From: Microbacterium forte
GTDB lineage: Bacteria > Actinomycetota > Actinomycetes > Actinomycetales > Microbacteriaceae
Length of the DNA stretch: 64,000 bases
Direction of reading: 5' to 3'
Assembly (NCBI RefSeq): GCF_031885415.1
Contig: NZ_CP116871.1
Span: forward strand, 3,038,001-3,102,000
Shown here: in pieces, positions 1-8,362 of the stretch
Numbering within the stretch: the first letter of the stretch is position 1
Layout of the letters: each line of letters opens with the position of its first letter
Made by a program: the position numbers and the translations under genes
Notes under the pieces: model-generated
Seen by the model: only the letters and a program-made list of their open reading frames with translations
Told to the model about the DNA's origin: nothing
The model's database searches: none

Positions 1-1307
1 GCGGTCTCGGAGAGGAAGAAGTCGGCGACGACGAGCAGGTCGAGCCGGCCGAGGGCCTCTCGCACCGTCGAGACGTCGGGTGCAGACACGAAGACGTTGG
101 AGCCGTGCACGAGCAGGGCGCGCACGCCGCCTGGCAGGCCGGCGGTCTGCAGCAGCTCGACGGCCGGCACACCGGCGCCGGGGAGATCGTCGGGGGCGAC
201 ACCCCACACCGCCGCGACGGATGCGCGCGCCACCGGGTCCGTGATCGACTGATACCCGGGCAGCTGGTCGGCCTTCTGCCCGTGCTCGCGTCCGCCCTGC
301 CCGTTGCCCTGCCCGGTGAGGGTGCCGTAGCCGCACCCCGGAGTGCCCGGCAGTCCGAGCAGCAGCGCCAGGTTGATGGCAGCGGTCGCGGTGTCGGTGC
401 CGTCGACGTGTTGCTCGACCCCGCGGCCGGTGAGGATGTACGTCGAGCCGGGTTCGGCCAGCCGGCGGGCGAGATCCCGGATGCTGCGCGCGGGCACCCC
501 GGTGACGGTCTCGGCGCGCTCGGGCCACCACGCCGACACCGACTGCCGGAGCGCATCGATGCCCGAGGTGCGCTGCCGCACGTAGCCCGAGTCGTACAGC
601 TCTTCGGCGATCACGACGTGGGTCAGTGCCAGCAGCAGAGCGAGGTCGGTGCCCGGCACCGGCTGCAGATGGATGCCGGCCCCGTCGGCGCACAGCCGGG
701 CCGTCGAGCTGCGGCGAGGATCGACGACGATGAGGCCACCGCGTGCCCTGGCGCCCTGCAGGTGCGACACGAACGGGGGCATGGTGTCGCCGACGTTCGA
801 GCCGAGCAGGAGAACCGTCTCGGCGGTGTCGAGGTCGGTCAGCGGGAAGGGGAGACCCCGGTCGATCCCGAAGGCGCGGTTGGCGGCGGCCGCGGCGGAC
901 GACATGCAGAAGCGGCCGTTGTAGTCGATGCGCGAGGTGCGCAGCGCGATGCGGGCGAACTTGCCGAGCTGGTAGGCCTTCTCGTTCGTGAGGCCGCCGC
1001 CGCCGAAGACGCCGATCGCATCGTGGCCGTCCTCCGCGGCGATCCCCTCCAGCTGAGCGGCGATCAGGTCGAGGGTGGAGTCCCACTCCGCCGGATGCAG
1101 CTCGCCGTCGTCGCCCCGCACCAGGGGAGTGGTGAGGCGCCCGGTGTCGGCGAGCAGCTCCGCCGACGTCCATCCCTTCTTGCACAGACCGCCGCGGTTG
1201 GTCGGGAAGTCGCGGCCCGTGACGGTCACCGGCAGGGCTTCTCCCGCGGTGGGAGTCAGCGTCATCGCGCACTGCAGCGCGCAGTAGGGGCAGTGGGTGT
1301 CGGTCAT
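1..1307 (-). CDS. Assimilatory nitrate reductase catalytic subunit (molybdopterin oxidoreductase), 5' part only
   Basis: This gene reads leftward off the window, so only about the first 435 residues are present. The N-terminus has the four-cysteine [4Fe-4S] motif of NasC/NarB/NapA-type enzymes (CPYCALQC at residues 6-13, then GGLCKKGW near 40), followed by molybdopterin-oxidoreductase sequence (VFGGGGLTNEKAYQLGKFA; GSNVGDTMPPF; VDPRRSSTA). There is no Tat signal, which fits a cytoplasmic assimilatory enzyme reducing nitrate to nitrite. Its ATG overlaps the stop of the upstream FAD protein gene (ATGA), so the two are translationally coupled. NarK lies upstream and Mo-cofactor genes are adjacent. 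A formate dehydrogenase-like enzyme is the alternative but is less likely next to NarK. Confidence 0.85.
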   Translation of the reverse strand, partial: MTDTHCPYCALQCAMTLTPTAGEALPVTVTGRDFPTNRGGLCKKGWTSAELLADTGRLTTPLVRGDDGELHPAEWDSTLDLIAAQLEGIAAEDGHDAIGVFGGGGLTNEKAYQLGKFARIALRTSRIDYNGRFCMSSAAAAANRAFGIDRGLPFPLTDLDTAETVLLLGSNVGDTMPPFVSHLQGARARGGLIVVDPRRSSTARLCADGAGIHLQPVPGTDLALLLALTHVVIAEELYDSGYVRQRTSGIDALRQSVSAWWPERAETVTGVPARSIRDLARRLAEPGSTYILTGRGVEQHVDGTDTATAAINLALLLGLPGTPGCGYGTLTGQGNGQGGREHGQKADQLPGYQSITDPVARASVAAVWGVAPDDLPGAGVPAVELLQTAGLPGGVRALLVHGSNVFVSAPDVSTVREALGRLDLLVVADFFLSET

Positions 1308-2845
1308 GCGACGGCCTCCGCGCGGTCGTGCAGCAGTTCGGTGATCCTGGCTCGGCATCCGCCGCATCCGGTGCCGGCGCGCGTGCAGTCCCCGATCGCG
1401 GCGACCGAGCTGCAGCCGTCATCGATCGCATCCTCGATCTGCCCGACGGTGACGGCGTTGCAGATGCAGAGCGTCGCGTCACGACCGGCAGGCGCCACCA
1501 CGTCGGCATCGGGATCGTCGAGGCGCAGCAGCAGCGATCGGTCTGCGGGCAGCTCGCCGCCGCGCAGATACAGCACGCTCAGCTCCGCGGCGGCCCGCGG
1601 CATCCCGACCGCCACGAAACCGGTGAGGATGCCGTCGCGCGTCGCCATCTTGACGTAGGTGCCGTGCTCGGGGTCGGCCCACACCGCGATGCCCGGCGCA
1701 TCCTCGCCCACAGGGACCGGCGCGAACGGGTCGGCCGAGACGTCGCCGGCCGAGGCGATGTCGACCAGCTCGCCCTTCAGCACGACGACCCCCGGATGCT
1801 CGTCCGTGAACTCGGCCGCGTCGCCGATGCCGTCCAGCTCGGCAGCGATGGTCGCGGCCAGCCAGCTCGCCTGCCGCCACCCTGGGCCGATGAGGCCGTG
1901 CGGTCCGCCGGGCACCTGGCGCTCGTGCAGGTGCTCGGCGGGGTCGGCGAGGTGGGCGCAGTCGCCGATCGCATGGATGCGGGGATCCGACCACGATCGC
2001 AGCGAGCTGTCGACGAGCACGCCGTTGCCGATGCGCAGTCCTGCCGCCTCGGCGAGCTCGGTGCGCGCCCTCACCCCGCACGACAGCACGAGCAGGTCGC
2101 CTTCGATGCGCTTGCCGTCGGAGCTGGCCAGCGCGCGGAACCGGCGGATGCCGTCGTCGCCCTCGACGCCGATGACGCCCTCGGCGCGCGTGTGCGGCAC
2201 GAGCGTGACGCCGGCGGAGGCGAGGGCGGTCGAGAGGATGCTCGCCGATCCGCGGTCGAGCTGACGCGGCATCGGCATCGGGCCGAAGTGGGCGACCGAG
2301 GGCACGGCACCCGCATCGGCGAGCAGCATCGCGAGCTCGATTCCGAGCACGCCGGCCCCGAGCACCACCACCCGGCCGCCGCGCTCGACCACGGCCCGCA
2401 CCTGCTCGGCATCCGCCAGGTCGCGCAGCACGCAGACGCCCGCGGTGAGGCGGGTGTCGAGGCCCGTGCCGTCCGGCCCCAGCGTGTCGAGTCCGTCGAG
2501 TGTCGGGACGATCGATCGCGCGCCGGTCGCGAGCACCAGCCGGTCATAGCCGACGTCCGAGCCGTCGGCGAGCTCGACGAGCTGCGCCCCGCGGTCGATG
2601 CGCACCGCTCGCGCTCCGAGACGCAGATCGATCCCCGGAAGGCCCGCTGCGGTGGCCAGGGTGAGTTCGTCGGCCGAGGCCTCGCCGACCGCGAGCTCCG
2701 CGAGGAGGACCCTGTTGTAGGGGTTCGCCGTCTCCGCACCCAGCACGGTCACCGTCGCCCGGCCCTCGGAGACGAGGGGCAGGAGCTCCTCGGCGAAGCG
2801 GATGCCGACGGGCCCCGCGCCGATGACGACGATGCGCTCGGTCAT
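1304..2845 (-). CDS. NasB/NirB-like FAD-dependent oxidoreductase with C-terminal BFD [2Fe-2S] domain
   Basis: A 513-residue flavoprotein that probably passes electrons from NAD(P)H to the neighbouring nitrate reductase. The N-terminal FAD-binding motif is VVIGAGPVGIRFAEE (residues 5-20), and the NAD-binding motif VVVLGAGVLGIELAMLL lies near 160. A C-terminal BFD-like domain carries LCICNAVTVGQIEDAI and CTRAGTGCGGC, the C-x-C ... C-x-C-x2-C pattern expected for a [2Fe-2S] cluster. It lacks the sirohaem domains of full NirB, so it is not itself a nitrite reductase; no nitrite reductase gene is seen in the window. It lies 2 bp downstream of narK and overlaps the reductase start, giving a narK-nasB-nasC operon. 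Confidence 0.85.
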   Translation of the reverse strand: MTERIVVIGAGPVGIRFAEELLPLVSEGRATVTVLGAETANPYNRVLLAELAVGEASADELTLATAAGLPGIDLRLGARAVRIDRGAQLVELADGSDVGYDRLVLATGARSIVPTLDGLDTLGPDGTGLDTRLTAGVCVLRDLADAEQVRAVVERGGRVVVLGAGVLGIELAMLLADAGAVPSVAHFGPMPMPRQLDRGSASILSTALASAGVTLVPHTRAEGVIGVEGDDGIRRFRALASSDGKRIEGDLLVLSCGVRARTELAEAAGLRIGNGVLVDSSLRSWSDPRIHAIGDCAHLADPAEHLHERQVPGGPHGLIGPGWRQASWLAATIAAELDGIGDAAEFTDEHPGVVVLKGELVDIASAGDVSADPFAPVPVGEDAPGIAVWADPEHGTYVKMATRDGILTGFVAVGMPRAAAELSVLYLRGGELPADRSLLLRLDDPDADVVAPAGRDATLCICNAVTVGQIEDAIDDGCSSVAAIGDCTRAGTGCGGCRARITELLHDRAEAVA

Positions 2846-2847
2846 GA

Positions 2848-4239
2848 TCAGATCCGGTGTCCGGCGAGGGAGGCCCGGGGGATCAGGTAGACGAAGATCG
2901 TGATCAGGAGCAGCGCGACGTAGCCGGCGACGAAACCGCCGAACGCCGGTGCGTACGACCCTGTGCCGCTCTTCGCCGCGGCGAGCACCTGGGGGATCAC
3001 GAATCCGCCATAGGCGCCGATCGCCGAGATCAGGCCCAGGGCGGCCGCACCCTTGCGCTGGGTGCTGACCGCGAGTGCATCACCCGCGGTCGCGGCTCCT
3101 CGCGCGGCGAAGACGTTGGGGATCATCCGGTAGGTCGCGCCGTTGCCGACCCCCGCGGCGACGAACAGCAGCAGGAAGCATCCGAGGAAGAGCGCGAAGC
3201 TGTCCGCTTCGAGGGTGACGAGCAGCGAAAGGGCCCCGACGATCATGAGCGAGAAGGCGGCGATCGTCATCGGCGCACCGCCGAAGCGGTCGGCGAGCTT
3301 TCCGCCGTAAGGGCGGGCGAGCGAACCGACCAGCGCGCCGAGGAACGCCAGTGTGATCGAGGCGCTGCCGATCTGGAAGGTCGAGAACTCGGGGAAGGTG
3401 TCGGCGATGAGCTTCGGGAAGACGCTGGCGAAGCCGATGAACGATCCGAACGTGCCGATGTAGAGCAGCGAGAGCACCCACAGGTGCGGTTCGCGCAGGG
3501 CGGCGGCGGCTCCGGCGAAGTCGGCCTTGGCGGACGAGAGGTTGTCCATGTGGCGCCAGGCGCCCCAGACGGCTACGAGGATCAGCGGCACCCACATCCA
3601 CCCGGCGAGCGAGAGGTTGAACGTGAAGGCGGCGGTCATCGAGACGACGATCGGCACCGCGAGCTGCGCCACGGACGTGCCGAGGTTGCCGCCGGCGGCG
3701 TTGAGGCCGAGCGCCCAGCCTTTCTCCTTCTGCGGGAAGAAGTAGGTGATGTTCGCCATCGAGCTGGCGAAGTTGCCGCCGCCGAAGCCGGCGAGGGCGG
3801 CCACGGCGAGCAGCACGCCGAACGGGGTCTCGGGGTCTTGCACGACGATGCCGAGCAGCACAGCCGGGATCAGCAGCAGGAGGGCCGAGACCATCGTCCA
3901 GTTGCGTCCGCCGAAGCGGGCGACGAGGAACGTGTAAGGGAATCGCAGGGTCGCGCCGACGAGGCTCGGCAGCGAGATCAGCCAGAACGACTCGGTGGTG
4001 CTGAGCGTGAAGCCGGCGGCCGGGAGCAGCACGACGACGATGCTCCAGAGCTGCCAGATGATGAACCCCAGGAACTCGGCGAAGATCGACCAGCCCAGGT
4101 TGCGGCGGGCGATCGCCTTGCCCTCGGCGGCCCAGAACGTCGGATCCTCGGGGTTCCACCCGTCGATCCAGCGACCGGGTCGATGGGTGAGCGTGACGGC
4201 GGGGGCATCGACGCTGCGTGTTCCGGTGGTCTGTGACAT
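2848..4239 (-). CDS. narK: Nitrate/nitrite transporter, NarK family MFS
   Basis: A 463-residue major facilitator protein with about 12 hydrophobic segments. NarK-family signatures include GFGGGNFASSMANITYFFPQ (near 150-170), with the glycine-rich nitrate signature, and GVGNGATYRMIPNVF near 365. The N-terminus WNPEDPTFWAAEGKAIARRNL is typical of actinobacterial NarK. The ATG at 4239 has AGGAG nearby upstream. It leads the nitrate-assimilation operon and would import nitrate, possibly with nitrite exchange. The upstream region contains a possible GlnR half-site. Confidence 0.9.
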   Translation of the reverse strand: MSQTTGTRSVDAPAVTLTHRPGRWIDGWNPEDPTFWAAEGKAIARRNLGWSIFAEFLGFIIWQLWSIVVVLLPAAGFTLSTTESFWLISLPSLVGATLRFPYTFLVARFGGRNWTMVSALLLLIPAVLLGIVVQDPETPFGVLLAVAALAGFGGGNFASSMANITYFFPQKEKGWALGLNAAGGNLGTSVAQLAVPIVVSMTAAFTFNLSLAGWMWVPLILVAVWGAWRHMDNLSSAKADFAGAAAALREPHLWVLSLLYIGTFGSFIGFASVFPKLIADTFPEFSTFQIGSASITLAFLGALVGSLARPYGGKLADRFGGAPMTIAAFSLMIVGALSLLVTLEADSFALFLGCFLLLFVAAGVGNGATYRMIPNVFAARGAATAGDALAVSTQRKGAAALGLISAIGAYGGFVIPQVLAAAKSGTGSYAPAFGGFVAGYVALLLITIFVYLIPRASLAGHRI

Positions 4240-4312
4240 CGCGGCTCCTGGCGTTCGAGAGGGTGAATGCTCTGAACGTAGGCGGCGGATGTTGCAGGGC
4301 CGCGCGCATGCC

Positions 4313-4340
4313 GTTTCGGTGTGATTACTTCTCGATCACA
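4313..4340 (-). promoter_or_regulatory. Possible nitrogen-control site upstream of narK
   Basis: Read toward narK, the sequence contains GTAAT-CACACC-GAAAC, close to one a/b pair of an actinobacterial GlnR box (GTnAC-N6-GAAAC). It overlaps an inverted repeat TGTGAT-N9-ATCACA (4320-4340). It lies about 75-100 bp upstream of the narK start. Only one GlnR pair is visible and its first half is imperfect. Confidence 0.3.
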
Positions 4341-4366
4341 TCGGGGAGGGCGGCGATGAGAGAACT

Positions 4367-4651
4367 TCAGGAATCGTGGTCGTCGGCGCGCCAGGATGCC
4401 GCCAGCGCGGTGATCGCTGCGACCGCCGCGGCCGTGTCCTCGCGGCCGCCGCCCGCGCGACCTGCGGCGAGGCCGGCGAGGTAGGCACTGAGCGGGGCGG
4501 CGGGGCGCGCGACGCCGTGCGCGACGTCGCGGGCGAGATCGAGGAGCAGCCCGATGTCGACGGACGCCCGGTCGATCCCGAGGGCGGCGCAGGCGGCGGA
4601 GGTCCAGTCGTCGAGGGCCTCGACCGGAAGATGCTGCGGCTGGTCGGTCAT
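4367..4651 (-). CDS. DUF6457 family small protein
   Basis: A 94-residue, mostly helical protein (LPVEALDDWTSAACAALGID ... VDIGLLLDLARDVAHGVARP ... YLAGLAAGRAGG). It resembles DUF6457 proteins, which I know as recurrent neighbours of molybdenum-cofactor genes in actinobacteria. The start ATG overlaps the mobA stop (ATGA), making it the third gene of a moeA-mobA-DUF6457 operon. No catalytic motif is visible. A role in Mo-cofactor handling or in maturing the adjacent nitrate reductase is inferred from position only. Confidence 0.75.
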   Translation of the reverse strand: MTDQPQHLPVEALDDWTSAACAALGIDRASVDIGLLLDLARDVAHGVARPAAPLSAYLAGLAAGRAGGGREDTAAAVAAITALAASWRADDHDS

Positions 4652-5343
4652 GTCGTCTCCTGGTTCGGTGCGCTGCCACGCAGGGCGTCTGTGCCGTTGT
4701 CGTGGTCGGCGTCTGTGCCGTTGCGGGTGGGTGCCTGCACGGTGGCGCGGGCTCGTTCGAGATCGTCCCACGTGTCGACGTCGGCCGCCAGGGCTCCCGC
4801 CGGCAGAGCGCTGATGGTGAGGCCCGCGAGCAGTGAACGGATGGATGCGTCTCGGCCGCCGTCGGGGAGGGTGGCGACAGCTCGGCGCAGCGCGTCGGTG
4901 CGATAGAGCCCGATCAGCCACTGCATCCGCCCGGAGTCGTCGGTCAGGCAGACGCCGTCTTCGCCGCCGGCGAGGGGCGGATGCCGACGCAGCAGCGCGA
5001 CCGCCTCTTCGGCGTTCGGCAGGTCGGCCGCCAGCACGAACACGTCAGCGCTCTCGGTGCGTGCGAGTCCGGCCGCGACGCCGGCGACCGGGCCGCCGAA
5101 CTCGGGGGTCTCGCGAGTCCAGACGACCTCGCCCTGCACGGGCGCGGGCGGGCCGACGACGATGATCGGGTCGCAGCCTGCGACGGCCGCGACCGCCCGA
5201 TCGAGCAGCGTGCGACCGCCCACGTCGAGCAGCGGCTTGGCGGCACCGTCGAGCCGAGACGCCCGCCCGCCCGCAAGGACGATCGCCGCGGTTGCGCCGC
5301 TCGTGTCGGCGGCGCTCGCGTCGGCGGCGCTTGCTGCGGTCAC
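4648..5343 (-). CDS. mobA: Molybdenum cofactor guanylyltransferase
   Basis: This 231-residue nucleotidyltransferase would attach GMP to molybdopterin, forming the MGD cofactor required by nitrate reductase. The family motif AIVLAGGRASRLDGAAKPLL (LAGGxxxRxGxxK type) is near residue 20, and a metal-binding VLAADLP lies near 100. I chose GTG at 5343, which overlaps the moeA stop as GTGA; a longer upstream reading runs through moeA and gives arginine-rich nonsense. An alanine/serine-rich stretch of about 15 residues precedes the first strand. Confidence 0.88.
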   Translation of the reverse strand: MTAASAADASAADTSGATAAIVLAGGRASRLDGAAKPLLDVGGRTLLDRAVAAVAGCDPIIVVGPPAPVQGEVVWTRETPEFGGPVAGVAAGLARTESADVFVLAADLPNAEEAVALLRRHPPLAGGEDGVCLTDDSGRMQWLIGLYRTDALRRAVATLPDGGRDASIRSLLAGLTISALPAGALAADVDTWDDLERARATVQAPTRNGTDADHDNGTDALRGSAPNQETT

Positions 5344-6605
5344 GAGAGCAGCATCACGTCGACGAGGTCGCCGGCGGCCACCGCCGATACCTCGGCGGGC
5401 ACGACGGCGTAGGCATCCGCTCTGGCGAGTCCTGCGGCGAGGTGCGCGCCGGACGACCCGTCGGCGGCTGCCGGGTGCACCGCCCAGGCGGCGGGGTCGG
5501 ATCGGTCGAGAGTCACCGGCACATACTGCTGTCGTCCTGCCGGGCTGCGCCACCCGGCGGTGGTCGTGAGACGGATCATCGGGCGCTGCAGCGGCTCACG
5601 CCCCTGGAGAGCGAGCAGTGCCGGGCGCACGAACGCCTCGAACGAGGCGGCGACGCTGGCGGGGTTGCCAGGCAGGCCGAAGATCAGCGCGTCGTCTATT
5701 CGTCCGAAGGCCTGCGGTCTGCCGGGCTGCATGGCGACCGCGACGAACTCGATGCGATCGCGCAGCACGTTCTTGACGACCTCGTGGGCGCCGGCGCTGA
5801 CGCCGCCCGAGGTGACCACGACATCGACGCGGCCGGCGTGCAGCGCACGGTCGACGAGGGCTGTGAAGGCGGCATCTTCGTCGGTCACCGTGTCGACCGA
5901 GATGACGTCGGCGCCCGCCTCGGCGCACATCGACGCGAGCAGCACCGAGTTCGACTCGGGGATCTGCCCTCGGTCGAGGTCTGCCCCGGGGGCGGCGAGC
6001 TCGGTGCCCGTCGAGATCACGGCGACCCGGGGGCGACGACGCACCTGCACGGTGTCGATGCCCGTGGCCGCGATGGCCGTCAGCTGCAGCGGCCCGAGCA
6101 CGGTGCCCGCCGGCGCGACGACCTCGCCGGCGCGCAGTTCCTCTGCACGGCGGCGGATGTGAGCGCCCTCGCGGGCAGGAGCCGTGGTCACGATGGCCGG
6201 GGCATCCCAGGCCTGCAGCCCGTCACGGGTGTGCTCGAAGGGCACGACGACGGTCGCCGTACGCGGCACGGGAGCGCCGGTCATGATCCGAGCGGCCAGC
6301 CCTGGACGCAGCTCGGGCTCCTCGGACGACCCCGCCGGCAGGTCGGCGATGACGCGTAGTTCGGCAGGGTGCTCGGCCGTCGCTGCCTCGACGTCGGCGA
6401 AGATGACGGCGTATCCGTCCATCGCGGAGTTGTCGAACAGCGGCACATCGACCCGGGCGCGCACGTCGTCCGCGAGGGTGCGACCGGCTGCCAGCGCGAT
6501 CGGCACCGCCTCTGCGCGGAGCGGCCGGGCGGCGGCCGACACCTTCGCCTGCTGCTCCTCGACCGTCAGCATGGCACGAGGAGCGAGGGAGGTGGCGTGG
6601 TGCAT
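5340..6605 (-). CDS. moeA: Molybdopterin molybdenumtransferase
   Basis: A 421-residue MoeA-type protein that inserts molybdate into adenylated molybdopterin. Family landmarks are DNSAMDGYA (near 60-70), the GTEL-type STGTELAAPG and SNSVLLASM in the central domain, VVTSGGVSAGAHEVVKNVL, and FGLPGNPASVAASFEAFV. The ATG at 6605 gives a normal family length; an internal ATG at 6572 is also possible because no strong ribosome-binding site separates them. It is the first gene of the moeA-mobA-DUF6457 operon. Confidence 0.92.
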   Translation of the reverse strand: MHHATSLAPRAMLTVEEQQAKVSAAARPLRAEAVPIALAAGRTLADDVRARVDVPLFDNSAMDGYAVIFADVEAATAEHPAELRVIADLPAGSSEEPELRPGLAARIMTGAPVPRTATVVVPFEHTRDGLQAWDAPAIVTTAPAREGAHIRRRAEELRAGEVVAPAGTVLGPLQLTAIAATGIDTVQVRRRPRVAVISTGTELAAPGADLDRGQIPESNSVLLASMCAEAGADVISVDTVTDEDAAFTALVDRALHAGRVDVVVTSGGVSAGAHEVVKNVLRDRIEFVAVAMQPGRPQAFGRIDDALIFGLPGNPASVAASFEAFVRPALLALQGREPLQRPMIRLTTTAGWRSPAGRQQYVPVTLDRSDPAAWAVHPAAADGSSGAHLAAGLARADAYAVVPAEVSAVAAGDLVDVMLLS

Positions 6606-6620
6606 GCAGTCAGCGTACGA

Positions 6621-6646
6621 CGGTCGCGGGGGTGTCCCCGCGACCG
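6621..6646 (-). terminator. Hairpin terminator downstream of the small gene at 6697-6909
   Basis: Perfect 11-bp stem CGGTCGCGGGG / CCCCGCGACCG with a 4-nt loop, placed just after the small upstream gene and before moeA on the minus strand. Confidence 0.7.
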
Positions 6647-6696
6647 CGTCGCCCCTCTTCCCCTTGTTTCCCCGTTCTCGTGTCAGCGCTCTCGAG

Positions 6697-6909
6697 TCAG
6701 TGCTCGCGGAACATCGGCCAGCCGCTGCCCGGCAGCATGTGCGAATGCAGCGCACCCTTGGCCGATTCCAGGGTCGGATACGTGCCCGTCGCGGCATCCG
6801 CTCCGGCCATGACGACGGTGTATCCCCCGTCATCGTGTCGGATGCTGCCGACGACGCCGTTCGTGCCGTACGCCACCCAGAGGGCCAGAGTCTTGGTCGT
6901 GCTCATCAT
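6697..6909 (-). CDS. Small conserved hypothetical protein (70 aa)
   Basis: A 70-residue protein beginning MMSTTKTLALWVAYGTNGVV and ending GSGWPMFREH. It is soluble, glycine-rich in the middle (RHDDGGYTVVMAGADAATG), and has no recognised catalytic motif. The start at 6909 is supported by GGAAGGGG a few bases upstream. It resembles short actinobacterial proteins often left as hypothetical or mislabelled methyltransferases; I assign no function. It is followed by a strong hairpin, so it is probably monocistronic. Confidence 0.65.
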   Translation of the reverse strand: MMSTTKTLALWVAYGTNGVVGSIRHDDGGYTVVMAGADAATGTYPTLESAKGALHSHMLPGSGWPMFREH

Positions 6910-7000
6910 CGAACCCCTTCCGTTGCTGGTGAGGGTACGCCCCGGCGCACCGGAATACCAGCCCCTGTCGGAGGGTGCGCGGGTGCCGGTGCGGCGGCGC

Positions 7001-7080
7001 GTGGTCAAAAGCGCAGCGTTCAGTCGGTGGGTGGTCGAAAAGGCACGGCTACGGGCCGGTGGGGATGCGTTATTGACCAC
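7001..7080. repeat. Three-motif intergenic repeat, copy 1
   Basis: Contains GTGGTCAAAAGCGCA (7001), GTGGTCGAAAAGGCA (7031) and, inverted, TGCGTTATTGACCAC (7066). The same three-motif arrangement with identical offsets (0, 30 and 65 bp) recurs at 8249-8328 while the spacers differ. The rest of the 6910-7179 gap holds only low-complexity DNA. Confidence 0.75.
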
Positions 7081-7130
7081 TCAGCGCGTCGGTCGTGCGG
7101 GCGGTCGTGCGCACGTAGGGAGAGCGGTGG

Positions 7131-7170
<40 letters not shown>

Positions 7171-7179
7171 GGGGGTGTG

Positions 7180-8101
7180 TCAGGAGCGCGACGCGATCGC
7201 ACGGCGGATGCGGTCGAGCAGCATCCGTCCTCCGTCGTCGAGGTCTAGTTGCGTCACTCGGATGACGATCCAGCCGATGTCCTCGAGTTCTCGCTGCCGC
7301 TGAATGTCACGGCGCCACTGGTCGCGGTCGGTTCGGTGTCCGTCGCCCTCGTATTCGACGGCGATTCGGAGCTCGGGATACGCGAGGTCGCTTCTCGCGA
7401 TGATCACGCCGTCGCGACGGATCTCGTGCTGGACCACGGGCTCGGGAAGGCCTGCCGCGACGAGCAGCAGACGCGTCTCGGTCTCCTTCGGGGACTCGAC
7501 GGACGCCCGCACCGCGGGCAGCGCAGCTCGCACGCGCGCACCCGGCGAAGCGCCCCCAGTGGCGCAGGCGTTGATCGATCTCCTCGACCGTGTGCAGGGG
7601 GCGGTCGGCGCGCAGCCCCGGGTAGTTGTCTGCGGTCGTGACGAGAGCGTCGAGGGCCACCACGAGCTCGTCGTCGGTGAACGACGCGACGCAGAGGAAG
7701 AGGGCGGCCAGAGGGTCGACGACGGGGACGCGGCCGATCCACCACAGCTGTGCTCTGCCGGTTGCGAGCCTTCGACTCCTCACACCCCGCGTGCGCGGCC
7801 GGACGGCATCCGTCGCCACGACGACGTCGATGTCGTCGGTGACCTTCCACGAGCCCGGAACGGGATAGCCCCACACGCGCATCGCGGTCGCGCCCCCGAT
7901 CAGCTGTCCCGGTCTCAGTCGCGAGGCGAGCGCGAACACTCTGTGCAGAGGTGTCGTCTGAGGCGTGAGCGATCGCACACCGTGGAAGGGGCGGTGCAGG
8001 TCGGCGGCTGCCGCACGGCCGCGTCCCACCCCCGCTGCCGCTGCCGCTCGAACGGTGAAGGTGGCTCCGAGTGTGGGCGGCAGCACAGATCGACGACGCA
8101 T
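7180..8101 (-). pseudogene. DUF559 (Vsr/PD-(D/E)XK-like) protein, split by a frameshift
   Basis: Two minus-strand frames together make one typical actinobacterial protein of about 305 residues. The N-terminal part (8101 to about 7550) reads LPPTLGATFTVRAAAAAGVG ... GQLIGGATAMRVWGYPVP, the AbiEi-antitoxin-like N-domain found in this family. The C-terminal part (about 7535 to 7180) carries the Vsr-like nuclease core ARSDLAYPELRIAVEYEGDG followed by HRTDRDQWRRDIQRQREL. The frames join only if one base is removed near 7545 (HWGRFAG to ARVRAALPAV). The break may be a real mutation or a sequencing error. The gene is flanked by two copies of the 80-bp repeat. Confidence 0.75.
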
Positions 8102-8248
8102 CTCCCCAGCATCCGCGTCCGGGGAGCGCCATTCGGAGAGCTGCGCGTTGCGGGCCGGGAGCTGTGCATAAGTCGGTCTCCCCGCCGCCGTGGTGGAGGA
8201 GTGATTCAGGCCGTCGTCGCGTCAGCGACGTCGCCCGTACGCCGATGG

Positions 8249-8328
8249 ATGGTCGAAAGCGCATCGGAGCGGAGGAGCGTGGTCAAAAACGCATCCCACG
8301 CGGCCCTCAGGCGTGCGCTTTTGACCAT
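8249..8328. repeat. Three-motif intergenic repeat, copy 2
   Basis: Contains ATGGTCGAAAGCGCA (8249), GTGGTCAAAAACGCA (8279) and the inverted TGCGCTTTTGACCAT (8314). Motif order, orientation and spacing are identical to the copy at 7001-7080, in the same direct orientation. The remainder of the 8102-8362 gap shows no gene. Confidence 0.75.
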
Positions 8329-8362
8329 CCACGCCCGCGGGCGGGACGCGCGGGGACCGCGA

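Noticed and set aside
1304..2845. Full nitrite reductase large subunit (NirB)
   Set aside because: Only FAD/NAD and BFD domains are present; sirohaem and [4Fe-4S] domains are missing.
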